From: Chelonoidis abingdonii
Lineage: Eukaryota; Chordata; Testudines; Testudinidae
Direction: 5' to 3'
NCBI RefSeq assembly: GCF_003597395.2
Contig: NC_133790.1
Coordinates: forward strand, 25,247,955-25,311,954
DNA: 64,000 nt
Numbering within the stretch: the stretch's first letter is position 1; each line of letters starts with the position of its first letter. A model generated the notes under the pieces. The model worked only from the letters and a program-made list of their open reading frames with translations. It did no database searches and was not told the origin of the DNA. Positions 54,241 through 64,000 of the stretch are shown here, in pieces. A program made the position numbers and the translations under genes.

Positions 54241-56069
54241 ATCTCCTATTATTATTTGTTCACCGCTGGTCAGCTGCAATTGCTGCTGCTTAGTTCTGCT
54301 CTATTGGCAGCCTAAGCAATTACTGGCTGCTTTTTTCTTTGCAGCATGCTGCTTTCTATACTTTTTACAAAACCCAATTAAAAGATACTGAACAAGCCCC
54401 AAAGAAGAAGCTGTTTGGATTCCAAGCCCTCATCTTGAGGGACTCCTCTGACTCAGAAACCCCACAAGCAATTGAATTTACCCTGGCCCCCATGTTCAGG
54501 TTGAGAGCTACTTTCTGGCAAGTTTCAGCCTACAGAAAATGTCTTGTAGTTACAAACCCTCGCAAATGAAGGGTTTGCACAAGGACAATCTCTGAGATTA
54601 CAAAGCTGCCCCTATAACAGGAGGGTTCTTACTAAAGAACAGAAGAGGGAGATTTTAGTTAAGGATGTGCCTGAATTATTCTTCTGCATCTGAAACAGCG
54701 CAGAGCCTAGATCACCAATTCACCCCTGGCCTAATCCCACTGAAATCAATAGATTTACACCAGGGATGGAGCTGCCCTCAGGCTGCAGGGAAATAGAGCA
54801 GTTTGTTCTTTCAAAAGTCCCCAAGAAAGGCTGGAGCTACATTAAGGGGTATTCTTCAAAACAGGGCAAGGATAGCCCCGTTACAATTAGCGCCCACTGA
54901 GACAACCCATTGCAAACTAGCAGGTGAAGGGGAAATTGTTCCCTTTGGGATAATGTAAAGGAAAGCCCCTAGTATTTTATTCCTGGGAATAGGACTCTAC
55001 TTTCCATTTTCCACTTTCCAATCGAGTGTATCCAGTGGGGAAAAAAGAATCCAGTTACTCACCGGTTTTAAGGCTGCCCAAGAATAACCAGAGATTTCCT
55101 CGATCCTGTAGGGAGCTGGCCATCCAGTGAGAGCTTGTTTTCTGGGGCAGATCGGATTAGGATAACGCTGAACCCAGGAACAGGGGGTGAGAGTTTGGGT
55201 AATACCCAGAGTGCGAGCTATGGTAGGAGCAGGCCACCCATCTCCCCAAGAGAACGACAAAACCCCAGTGACAGTAACTGTTTCTAGGCCCCCTGGATGG
55301 GCCCGATCCTGCTCCTAGGTCAGCAGAAGGTTTCCCGTGGCTCTGTATGGATCGAGCCCAGCCCCTTTGCTCACCGCGCAGTGTTGAAAGAAGTGACTTG
55401 TTCACAGTGTCACAAGCCAGTGGGACTTGGTGCGAGAGGGTTTACCTGGCCTGCTACAGGGTCGGGTTTCTCTCTTGTTTAAACACCTCCCGGATCCCCA
55501 GCTCCTGTCGCGAGAGACACCTCCCACCCACCCCAAAGCTTCATAATCAAGGATAATAACAGTGGCTGATTTTCACATCTCATGTTTCTTTTTTAAACTA
55601 GAGTTCGGGTGCTCTTACGATCCCCTCTCGCCCCGAGCAGTAAGTTCTCGGGAAACTATTTAGAGTTTTTGTTTCTTTGCTTTTCGCTCTAGCTGATTCT
55701 CAAAAGAGAAGCAGAACAAAGGAAACGCTTCGTTTTCTCCTTCGTGTAAACTCACCTGCTTGCTGTGTTCCCCCCGCTCACACTATTTCACCCAGGTCTT
55801 GGTTTCCATTTGGATTCTGAGTCTAACAGGGGCACACGCGGGCGTACCCAGGACCTCTGCATCTCCTTATCCGCACCGCACAATCCTGGGCTCTGTGCGT
55901 CTCCTCTCCACCCCAGCACGGATAAAGACTGAGCCCGCAACTCAGCAATGCCGCCCAACGGGACATTTCCGGGGAGCCGCGGCAGAGAACCTAGTATTTG
56001 AGCTCAGAGTCAAAGCTTGGAGAGGGGAGGGAAATCTGAAATCTGTTAAAATCCCCGACTCTCCAGAAA

Positions 56070-56228
56070 ATGGGTATAAAATATCCCCAAGCCAGGGGGT
56101 ATGAAACACCCTAAGCCAGGGAGTTTAAAATATCCCCGGGGGAGGTTGTAAAATATCCCCAAGCCAGCGGGTATAAAACACCCCAAGCTGGGGGTGTAAA
56201 ATATCCCCGGGGGGGGATCAGACATCCC
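56070..56228 (+). repeat. Minisatellite with TATAAAA-like units upstream of HRK
   Basis: Six to seven imperfect units of about 24-26 bp. Each has a (T)ATAAAA or GTAAAATA core followed by ATCCCC or ACACCC and mostly AAGCCAG. Units start near 56072, 56098, 56122, 56144, 56167 and 56190. The array ends about 300 bp before the HRK ATG and borders the CpG island. Confidence 0.8.
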
Positions 56229-56930
56229 CGCGCGCCACATGCCCTTGCCTGTCCCTCCTGCCGAAGTTGGAGGCAGGACATGGGGTTTGTGCCGGCTGCG
56301 CGGCGCGGCAAGAGTTAAAAGTTACCTTTCCTGTCTCCTGCCCGCAGCCCCGATGGGGAAGGATGATGTAACCCCCTCCTCACCATGTGACACTTTAATT
56401 AATAATCGCGCTCGGCACAACAACAGCACAGCGCACTTTCCCGCCACGCCGGCAGCTCCCGGGGTCTGGGCTGGACAGGCCGGGCGCAGCGCAGCGCAGC
56501 TCAGCTCGGCGCAGCGCAGCCATGTGCCCCTGCGCGCTGCACGGCGGGCCCCCCGAGCCGCTTTGCCCGCTAGCAGCTCCGCCGGGCACGGGGCGCGCTT
56601 CTCCGGGGCGCAGCTGGTGGCGGCCCGCCTGAAGCTGGTCGGGGATGAGCTGCAGGAGCGGACCGCGTGGCGCAGGGCGAGCAGCAGGCGGGCTGCGGCC
56701 GGGAGAAGCCTGGCCACCTACCTGTGTCTGCTGTGCGCCGCCTCGCAGGTGGCCGCGCTGGTCTGGCTGATCCGCAAGAGGAGCTGGTAGGGACAAGGGC
56801 TCGGGCAGGAGCTGAGAGCAACCGGGAAGAGCAACAGGTAGGGACCCAGCTCGCGCGAAATCTGCAACTCAGGCGGGGGGTCGGGGGCGCTTTGCAAAAT
56901 AACCGGGGCCGGTAACAGCTATGGGGCAGG
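56220..56930 (+). promoter_or_regulatory. HRK: CpG island around HRK
   Basis: CpG-dense sequence covering the HRK coding exon and about 300 bp upstream. An imperfect GCGCAGC/GCTCAGCTCG tract lies just before the ATG (about 56486-56520). This matches the known association of HRK with a CpG island. The start site was not determined. Confidence 0.65.
56522..56790 (+). CDS. HRK: HRK (harakiri), BH3-only apoptosis activator, with an apparent frameshift
   Basis: HRK is a single-coding-exon, BH3-only protein that binds BCL2/BCL-XL at mitochondria to promote apoptosis. The ATG at 56522 opens MCPCALHGG, like human MCPCPLHRG. In the other frame the sequence reads AQLVAARLKLVGDELQERTA (about 56611-56670), which carries the BH3 core L-x-x-x-G-D-E. 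A hydrophobic anchor follows at 56710-56772 (LATYLCLLCAASQVAAL), and the protein ends RKRSW before TAG. The start and BH3 frames differ by one. One extra base would restore a frame of about 89 residues against 91 in human; the C6 run at 56549-56554 is the obvious suspect for an under-call. As written, the ATG frame stops at about 56632. The divergent FBXW8 neighbour supports the call. Confidence 0.88.
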
Positions 56931-57194
56931 AGGGAGCCTTGGGGTGATGTCCAGGGACAAAGGCTGGAGTCTGCAGCCGCTGCCGCCGCTTCTCCTCCTG
57001 CACCGTCCCTGTCTGCCCCGCAGCGCAGGGCTGGCTGGTGCCCCAGGTTGGGGGAGTCTAGTCCAGGTCCGGGAGAGATCCGCGCCCTTCGCCTGGCCTG
57101 GGGGCACTTATAAACGGGGGAGGGGGTTATGCCTGGGCGGTTGACAGCGCAGGGGAGCCAAGCGAGTAACGCACTAGCCGCGGAGACCAGAGGG

Positions 57195-57275
57195 GCAGGG
57201 TCCTTATCCCCATTGTACAGAGGAGGAGACTGAGGCACAGACAGGGCGAGAGGCTCGGCCCCAAACCACACTGTG
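57195..57275 (-). mobile_element. MIR-type SINE fragment, reverse
   Basis: Plus strand reads cattgtacagaggaggagac, tgaggcacagacag. It lies just downstream of HRK. Confidence 0.6.
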
Positions 57276-58743
57276 CCTCGGGGCAGAATCTGGTTGGAAA
57301 CTTCACACACACACGCGTCTCTCAGTCTGGGAGCGGGGCTGGGAACCAGTCCCGGGTGCGCTGCAATCCGGAGCACAGTGTTTGATGAAGCTGATGGGCC
57401 CTCTGCCAGCGCTTGGCACAGCAGCCAAACTCACCGTCCGCCTGATCCGCAGCCAGCAGCGGGATCCAGCCGATTTGGTCAGCTGCAGGTTCTGCGCTGT
57501 TAATCACAGCTGGTAGACACTGGAGCCGGAAGGCGGCGGTGGGCATGGAGTTGGGTACCCAGGCCTCTGCAGGCGGGGACGGCTCCAGCTGTTCCATTGC
57601 CACACTCCAGCCTGGCTCTGTTGTCCCACGGGGAGACAGGCAGGCGCGTGTCATCAGTTATTGATCAGGCTCCTTGTAGCATAGCGGAGGGGGCTAGAGG
57701 TTGTCTTGCAATAGAGCAAACCTCGTAGTGAGCAAATCCCCAGAAGGGTCTGTCACGTCTCCCCGGAACACGAGCCGATCCGGGACAGACAAGTCCCCAT
57801 CCCTCCCAGTACATACATGGCCCCCCCTAACGCTTTCCTCTTTCAAAGGCTTTAACTCTTTACCTGGGAAAGTTCCCAGGGGCAACCTGCGATCCGGTGA
57901 GGTCTCTTTAGGGATCCAGCTTCCCACCAGAACCTGGCTGTGGTGCCCTCGCTTTGAAGAGACGCCCTGGCGCTTCCAGTTTGTTGCTGTTTTTGTTTAT
58001 TAGTCTGAAAGTTTCTCTTCCCTTTTATAACGGCTTGAAGCCTTCCCGCTCCTCTCCCGTACAATGCAGAGTGAGTTGTTTATGTTCGCTGTGCACTCCA
58101 CAGCGATGCTTGGAGCTTGGAGCTGTGCCGATGCTTGGAACCAAAGGGGAGCCCCCTCTGAAGTGGGTGTGGGCTCACGGGACGGGACAGTGCCACTCAT
58201 TGAACCTGCTCTGCCAAACAAGGTGTTTGCCACATGGTTTTTCACAGTCTTTGCAACAGCCTCAAAAGAGGGTGATGAGCTCTGCGAAGCCAAGAGACTG
58301 TGTAGAATTCATTCCACAGAATCAGGGACCGAGGGGGCTCCAGGGTTGTGGCCAAGCAGGCCACACAACACACACGCACCACGCTAGCGGGTGGCCCCGT
58401 CTCGGGGAGCATAAGCAGGTTCCTTGGAGGCAGCCCCCTGAGCCCACTACTCACGGTGTCTCGTCCCCACGACAAAACGGCAGGGAGCACTGCAGGAGGT
58501 AGTACCTCGCTGTCTGTGACCCTTGTGCAAGGGAGGAAACTTCACCTGCTTCATCTGGCTCCCAGGCTGTCCAAGCCCAGAGCTGGAGCCAGACTGGGAC
58601 CTGAGCTGCTGCCTGCCCCTAGCAGAGAGTAGGTCTGCGGGCTGAAATCTGCGGGTTTAGTCCCAGCAGGCCACCCTCAGGATCACTTTACCTGCCAAGC
58701 CACAACAGCCCATGTGGATTTGTTTTCATGGAATGATTTAACT

Positions 58744-59305
58744 CAGTGGTTCTCAAACTTTTTTTCCACGGACCACTTGAACATTGCTGAGGGGCTCGCT
58801 GCGGACCACTTAATGATCTTTCCAAATGTTGTTCGAACCCTTAGCTAATTCTTGTAAAGTGCTTTGGATAAAAGCATTATATAAAAAAAACCTTCATAAT
58901 AATTGAGGTTTTTTTGTTCTACAAATAAAAGCACACAACTCATATTTTAATAGTGCAATGGATGCTGGGAAGGTGGGGGTCTCTCCCTCTCTCCCCCACC
59001 ACAGCAGCCCGCAAGCTGGGGCTGGGAAGGAGGGGGATCTGTCCCTCTCTTCCCAGCTGCAGCAGCCCCCGAGCTGGGGAAAGTCTTTCTCTGGCCGGTG
59101 CAGCCCTGCATGTCTCAAATTCCCCCCAAGCCCCTCTTCTCACCCCACTGCCCCCTCCCACCTACCCTCTATCCCCCCAAGGCCACCACATCCCCTTACA
59201 TGTGCATCTCCTCCAGGGTCCAGGCACCTAATTAGTGGAGCCACGCAAGCAATGGGTGGCCCTTCATTCTCTCATTCTCCGTGGACCACAGTTTGAGAAC
59301 CTCTG
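58744..59305. mobile_element. Non-autonomous hAT element
   Basis: Ends cagtggttctcaaact and agtttgagaacctctg are inverted repeats. The duplication is ATTTAACT (58736-58743) versus ATTTAACC (59306-59313), 7 of 8 matching. The interior is CT-rich with two similar ~70-bp blocks (58960-59090). Confidence 0.9.
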
Positions 59306-59802
59306 ATTTAACCGAATGGCACGTGTGCAAGGTTTGGTTTTCTGCTTCCTCGGGCTGTGCAGGGCTGGAGTGGAACTGGGTGGTCTCTAGAACGATTTTA
59401 TTCTCTCACCCCCACCGCCGGGAATCTGAGGCTGGGGTTATGGGTGTAGGATGTCTCCTGATTCCAGAGCCCTGTCCAGTCGGAGTACACAAGAGATCCT
59501 AGCCCCACCAGCTTCAGGGCTGTAAATCCCTGGAAACTGCTGCCTGGTTTCTTCCGTCCACTCCTTCCTATGCCTACCCAGTGCCAGGCAGGCTGATACT
59601 TTCTTAGGCGAAATATTTTTGCGTGTTCACTGGGAAAAAGGCTTAAAACTGATTCAGCTGGCCACACTAAAGAGTTCTGTGATAACCATATTCTCTCCCC
59701 TACCCCACCAGAATATATGGCTTGTCCCTGTAGACTAAGCCAGCTCTGTAGAAAGCTCTCTCAGTCCTAGCACTTGAGTTTATCTATTTCTTGAGCGACT
59801 GC

Positions 59803-60772
59803 CAGTGGGATTCACAAAGGTACTTAGGCATCTAAAGCCCAGATTTGGGCACCTAAATTGGAGGTTCAGAAGCCTAAATCCCAGTTTTAGGCTCCATTGT
59901 GATTCACAAGCTCCAGTCCCATCCTGTAGGTGCCTAAACTCACTCAGCTCCTAATTTTTTTTTGCCATAAATGTTCCCTAGGCACCTCAGTTTCTGCCTC
60001 TGAGCAAGCACACTGCTGCCTCCCTATAGGCATCCTAATGCTTATCTCCGGCCTAAGCCCTACAGTGATTCACCAACTGGGGGAAGACAGGAGTTCAGAT
60101 ACCTATCTCACAGGTAGGCATGCTTAGCGGCTGGCTACCAGATTGGGTCTCATTCTCAACCTGGCTGGAGTCGTGGTGCTCCCCTTACAACTTTTAGCCC
60201 TGTGGTTAGAGCTCTCTTGGAGAGTTGGGAGACCCCTGTTCAAATACTTTCTCCCTCTGGCAGAGTGGGAAATTGAACCAGGATGTGCCACATCCCTGGG
60301 CTGAAAGTTATAAAGTGGGCACCACCACAACCACCGCTTCCTTCTCCTCTGGCTGGTTTGTTGGGTGTGGAGTTAGGCACCAACCTAGCATATTCTCACA
60401 AGAAACACCTTAGGCTTCTAATTCACGGGACTCCAGGAGAGGGTTCCCAGTTCCTGAATTGCTAGCAGAGATAGGTGCCTCCCTGCAGCCCAGACTTGGG
60501 CACCTATCTCATTGAGAGGAGCGGGCCTTAGGACACCCCTGGCTGTTGACATCTCCCACTGGCTAGTTTGCTTGGCTCCCCGCCGAGTAGGCCAGCTTTT
60601 GTAGATCGCAGTCTTAGGCACCTCTCTCCCCCCATTCATTGCACAGGGAGCCTAGATGCCTCACTCAGACTTTGTGAATCCTAGCCTGGTTCCTGGGATT
60701 TTCTAGGCACCTAAAAGTTAAGGCTTGCTATGCTCAGTGTCACAACGCAAGTCCCTGTGTGAATCTAGCCCT
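59803..60772. mobile_element. Long non-autonomous element with repeated TAGGCACCT motifs
   Basis: Ends agtgggattcacaaaggtac and gtccctgtgtgaatctagcc are imperfect inverted repeats. About eleven TAGGCACCT/TAGGTGCCT-like motifs occur inside, mostly towards the ends. A tRNA-like centre (60198-60245) has ggttagagctct and ctgttcaaat. A shorter relative is at 25520-25735. No transposase gene. Confidence 0.65.
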
Positions 60773-61251
60773 ACAATTTCATCAGCCTGGTCTTGATTTT
60801 TGTAACTCCTATGTTCATCAGTGTATAAGTTATTTTTTTTAAATTAAATAAACCACAACTAATTATTTTAAAAAATTACTAATACCACATTGCTCTTTGG
60901 TTGTGATCTTTTTCCCCCATCAAACAAAAGAAGCCAGTTTCTGTTCTTCCCAGTCCCCCTGCTAAACTACTGGTTTCTTAATCCCTGATTTGGGCTTTGT
61001 GTGAGTTTGCACTACCTAAATTCTGGATGGTTCTGCTAAAATTATCAGCAGTGAAACAATCAATAACTTTGCCATTTAAATCCTCATAATTATTCTTCAG
61101 AGTTAACTTCCTATTGAGATGACTTGTGCTATTCTCACTCAGATATAATATTATGAGAATTGTTATTTATATAGCACCATAGATACGATAGATGTTTTAC
61201 AATTCCAGTAAAGGAAATTTTACTTCTTGCCCATCGGAGTTTAAAACATAA

Positions 61252-61500
61252 GGGCTTATCTAAACCACGCAGCTTTTAGCAACAAAGCTGTACTTTGTCA
61301 GCACTTTTGCCTACAAAATACTTCCTGCTCCACGAGCGGCGTTAGTTTCGCTCTCCTGCTGACAAAGCCACGTTCACGCTGCCATTTGTGTTGGCAACAT
61401 TTTTCTTTTTTCACAGGAGGGGAGGGGCGGGGGGCTTTTTTAAGTACCCGTGAGAGACAAAGGTGCGGTCGACAACTTTGCAGTGTAGACCTACCTTAAG
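61252..61500. mobile_element. Non-autonomous hAT-like element (gtctacac type)
   Basis: Left end gggcttatctaaacc, right end gcagtgtagacctacctt. No transposase frame. Confidence 0.65.
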
Positions 61501-61923
61501 ACCTTGTTTCAGGACAACAGTTAAGCAAATATTTAACTCTATCCATATTCAGGAAAGCACTTAAATGCACGTGCTTAAGTTCCACTGACCTCAAGTTATT
61601 CAAATGTGGTTAAATGCTTTCGTAAACAATGCCTTGCCTTAGTGACAAAACAGGATGAGATGACAACACAGGACAGCAGAAAGGAAGGCCAAAGAAGAAG
61701 AAAATATTATTGTCCTTTCCCTCCTTTCTCCTAATCCCCTTGTTTGTTTGTGACTCTGGGTTGCAGTGTCATGTCAAATCAAGACTGATTTTTGAGGCAG
61801 GAATCATAGCTTTACTTGTTTGCAAGGTGCCTGGCACATTTTTAGGTGTCTGAAAAACAATAAATAAAAATGTGATTACTTGGGAGACCTCTGTATCATC
61901 TAGAGTGTTTTAAAGTAGGCTTT

Positions 61924-61964
61924 TAGATAGATAGATGTGTGTTTACACTGTGTGTGTGTGTCTG
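61924..61964 (+). repeat. TAGA and GT simple repeats
   Basis: Three TAGA units, then a broken GT run. Confidence 0.8.
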
Positions 61965-62679
61965 TGTCATATTATTATCGATTATGTGAGTGATATACAG
62001 CTATTCTGTCTGTCTGCAGATTCAGTCAGGTCACATTCAGAAAGTTTTCTTGGAAAACAGGACTACAAAATTTTTTTTTAACTGAAACTTTAAATTCTAC
62101 ATAGTGTGTCCCTCAGAGAGGTGCTGGGATGGTGTGTGGATGCAGCTAAGCTTGCTGGATGAGATTGTAGTCAGCTTTCCTCCTTACTTCCATTCCCCTT
62201 CTCTAACCACTACTGATACTGTCTCCTCCAGGGTTCAGTTTCTGAAGAGGTTCATGAACCAAGTTGTGTGGTTTGGTTCACAGTTTTTGGAAATGAATTT
62301 CCCCAAGATTCACTTGTAGGTTTGAGCTCAACAAACTCAAACCTCCAAGGGGAACATTACAACTGGGTCCTGTATGTTGGCCTCTCATTCCCCCCGCCCC
62401 CACCTTTTCAACAAGATGTAGGAACTCGCTTCTTTTCTTAGGGTCTTGAAATGCTGGGAATTGCTAGGGTGTAGAGCACGCAACTATAGGAAGGGATGGA
62501 GCTGGTGACACTGGCTGGGACATAGAGACTATTTACCAGCCTCTTAGCTGTCTGAACAAAACTCAGTCCAAGTTCACTAGGCTGAGGTGCACAAATCCCA
62601 CCAAACCTCAGATCCAAGGCTCAGTTCAACTGAGTTTGAAGTTAACTGCAAATATTTGCACAGCTTAGTTGGGCAACCT

Positions 62680-62862
62680 GAGTTCTGTTCCCACTAGGCT
62701 CTGCCATTGATTTAGTGTGTGACCCTGGCCTCAACTGCCCCATCTATAAAATAGGTTTAATGATACTTACCTACTGCATGGGGTGTTGTGAAGCTTAACT
62801 GTTTGTAAAGTGCTTTGAGATTCTCTGAGGTAACATGCTATAGAAATGCAAAGTATTATTTT
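62680..62862 (+). mobile_element. MIR-type SINE
   Basis: Has gtgtgaccctggcctcaact, catctataaaatagg and a tail with gtttgtaaagtgctttgaga, typical of a MIR with its long tail. Confidence 0.75.
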
Positions 62863-62938
62863 CAGTTGAGCAGATGCAAGCTCCATCTTCATTGTGCGCA
62901 TTCCCTCTCTATACTCTCCACTTCTTTAAGGCTTACAA

Positions 62939-63252
62939 CAGGGGTCAGCAATCTTTCAGAAGTGCTGTGCCAAATCTTCATTTATTCACTCTGATTTAAG
63001 GTTTCGCGTGCCAGTCATACATTTTAATGTTTTTGGAAGGTCTCTTTCTATTAGTCTATACTATATAACTAAACTATTGTTGTATGTAAAGTAAATAAGG
63101 TTTTTTAAATGTTTAAGAAGCTCCATTTAAAATTAAATTAAAATGCTGAGCCCCCCCCCAGACTGGTGGCCAGGACCTGGGCAGTGTGAGTGCCACTGAA
63201 AATCAGCTTGCGTGCCGCCTTCGGCACCCGTGCCATAGGTTGCCTACCCCTG
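62939..63252 (+). mobile_element. Non-autonomous hAT element with perfect 8-bp duplication
   Basis: A 314-bp element, caggggtcagcaatct to aggttgcctacccctg, with a perfect 8-bp duplication GCTTACAA (62931-62938 and 63253-63260). It matches the element at 36144 along its length in reverse. Confidence 0.93.
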
Positions 63253-63919
63253 GCTTACAAGGACAGGGGTTCTGTGCTCACTCGAAGTGCTCATATGCTG
63301 CAAGCAGTGGCAGATATAGCCTCCTGCTTCAATGGGTGCACCATACTAAACTCTAGTGTAATCACACCAGGACACAAAACAGAACAATAAATACAAAGAA
63401 AGCATGACACAGTGAGAGCACCCAAGAGTGGGAATGTGTGTGCCAGTGTGCTCCGCGCAGCTGTTCTGGGGTCAGTCCTGATTATTCACCATGGCGAGAC
63501 AGACCCCAGCTGGGATGCAGTGGGGGAGGCTGTTCCACTCAACATCTGGACCCAGCTACTAAGAGTGGAGAGAGACCCGGCCATAAGCCCAGTGCCCTGA
63601 CAGTGGTGTAGTGTTAAAAAAAGAGATGGGTAAAGTAACCTAACCTAAACTTCATATTGCCAAAATGAAAAGTGAACAACCTCAGTTTATAACTATACTG
63701 CCTCTGCATCTCTGCTGCCTGGAGACTGGGACAGGGGTATTCCCCTTCTACTCCACGTCCCTCCGTGCACCTTCTGGCAGATTTTGCCCTTTGGGCCTCC
63801 ATAGCAGCACACAGTTCTGACATCATTGCACAGCGATATGGCTGGGAGCAGCGTCACCGTGACACAGAGCCTGGGCTATGGCACCACGTGAGGTTCTCAT
63901 GCAAAGGAGCGAACACGGT

Positions 63920-63946
63920 TCCCTCGCTCCCTCCCTCCCTCCCTCC
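63920..63946 (+). repeat. CCCT simple repeat
   Basis: About six CTCC units in a polypyrimidine run. Confidence 0.9.
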
Positions 63947-64000
63947 CCCAATGGGGTATTTTTCCACTCTTGGTTTCATGATTTCAGTGGGTGCAGTTGA

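Larger units (their letters stand above)
51061..56040. other. FBXW8-HRK intergenic region
   Basis: No gene recognised. It holds a worn SINE/LINE-like tail (51236-51361), an L2-like LINE fragment (51770-52010), unclassified sequence with short palindromic repeat pieces, and a plus-strand SINE (54065-54240). The GC content rises from about 55 kb towards HRK. Confidence 0.7.
56838..64000 (+). other. Probable HRK intron and 3' flank
   Basis: Human HRK has an intron in its 3' untranslated region. Here a plausible donor (CAACAG|gtaggg) lies 47 bp after the stop codon. No matching 3' exon could be identified. The region is non-coding as far as I can see and holds hAT elements (58744-59305, 59803-60772, 61252-61500, 62939-63252), MIR copies and a CT-rich simple repeat at 63921-63946. 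The donor assignment is inference. Confidence 0.4.

Noticed and set aside
54997..55260. Minus-strand frame ending at an ACCG|gtgagt donor-like site
   Set aside because: No partner exon or homology; a lone donor-like sequence is expected by chance.
1..64000. CRISPR array, operon or prokaryotic mobile system
   Set aside because: The window is a spliced vertebrate locus; its only tandem arrays are simple repeats and one minisatellite.

Overview
The window is a eukaryotic (amniote) nuclear locus of about 64 kb, most likely from a turtle. The gene content is vertebrate. The dispersed repeats fit a turtle best: old MIR SINEs, CR1/L2-type LINE ends, a Penelope-like element with a GIY-YIG region, tRNA-derived SINEs with a CR1-like tail, many non-autonomous hAT elements and solo LTRs. 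The species call is inference from repeat style, and a crocodilian is not strictly excluded. There are no bacterial genes, CRISPR arrays or operons.

Two protein-coding genes are recognisable, arranged head to head. FBXW8 runs on the minus strand from exon 1 in a CpG island near 50.2-50.6 kb leftwards to exon 7 at 7.9 kb. Seven exons could be placed, with consensus splice sites and perfectly compatible phases. They encode 436 residues covering the N-terminus, the F-box and the first WD repeats. The 3' exons were not found and presumably lie left of the window. HRK (harakiri, a BH3-only apoptosis activator) is on the plus strand at 56.5 kb in a second CpG island. Its BH3 helix and C-terminal membrane anchor are clear, but the conserved N-terminus sits in a different frame, so the copy needs one extra base to read through. 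In human, HRK and FBXW8 are also divergent neighbours at 12q24.22, which supports both calls.

Layout: 1-7.9 kb, FBXW8 intron 7; 7.9-11.1 kb, exons 7 and 6, with a diverged LTR-like repeat on each side of exon 7; 11.1-20.7 kb, intron 5, with a solo LTR holding an assembly gap and a foldback transposon; 20.7 kb, exon 5; 20.9-35.5 kb, long intron 4; 35.5-36.7 kb, exons 4 and 3; 36.7-45.8 kb, intron 2, with a Penelope element split by CR1, a SINE split by a solo LTR, and a second solo LTR with CCAAT/TATA motifs; 45.8 kb, F-box exon 2; 45.9-50.2 kb, intron 1; 50.2-51.1 kb, FBXW8 exon 1 and promoter island; 51-56 kb, intergenic; 56.0-56.8 kb, a TATA-containing minisatellite followed by HRK; 56.8-64 kb, probable HRK intron/3' flank rich in hAT elements.

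The two genes do not form a pathway. FBXW8 is the substrate receptor of a CUL7 ubiquitin ligase and HRK antagonises BCL2-like proteins at mitochondria. I found no convincing new biological system. The most checkable observations are the HRK frame break, the nested and precisely bounded transposon insertions, the promoter-like LTR 214 bp from the F-box exon, and several repeat-free stretches that look like conserved non-coding elements.
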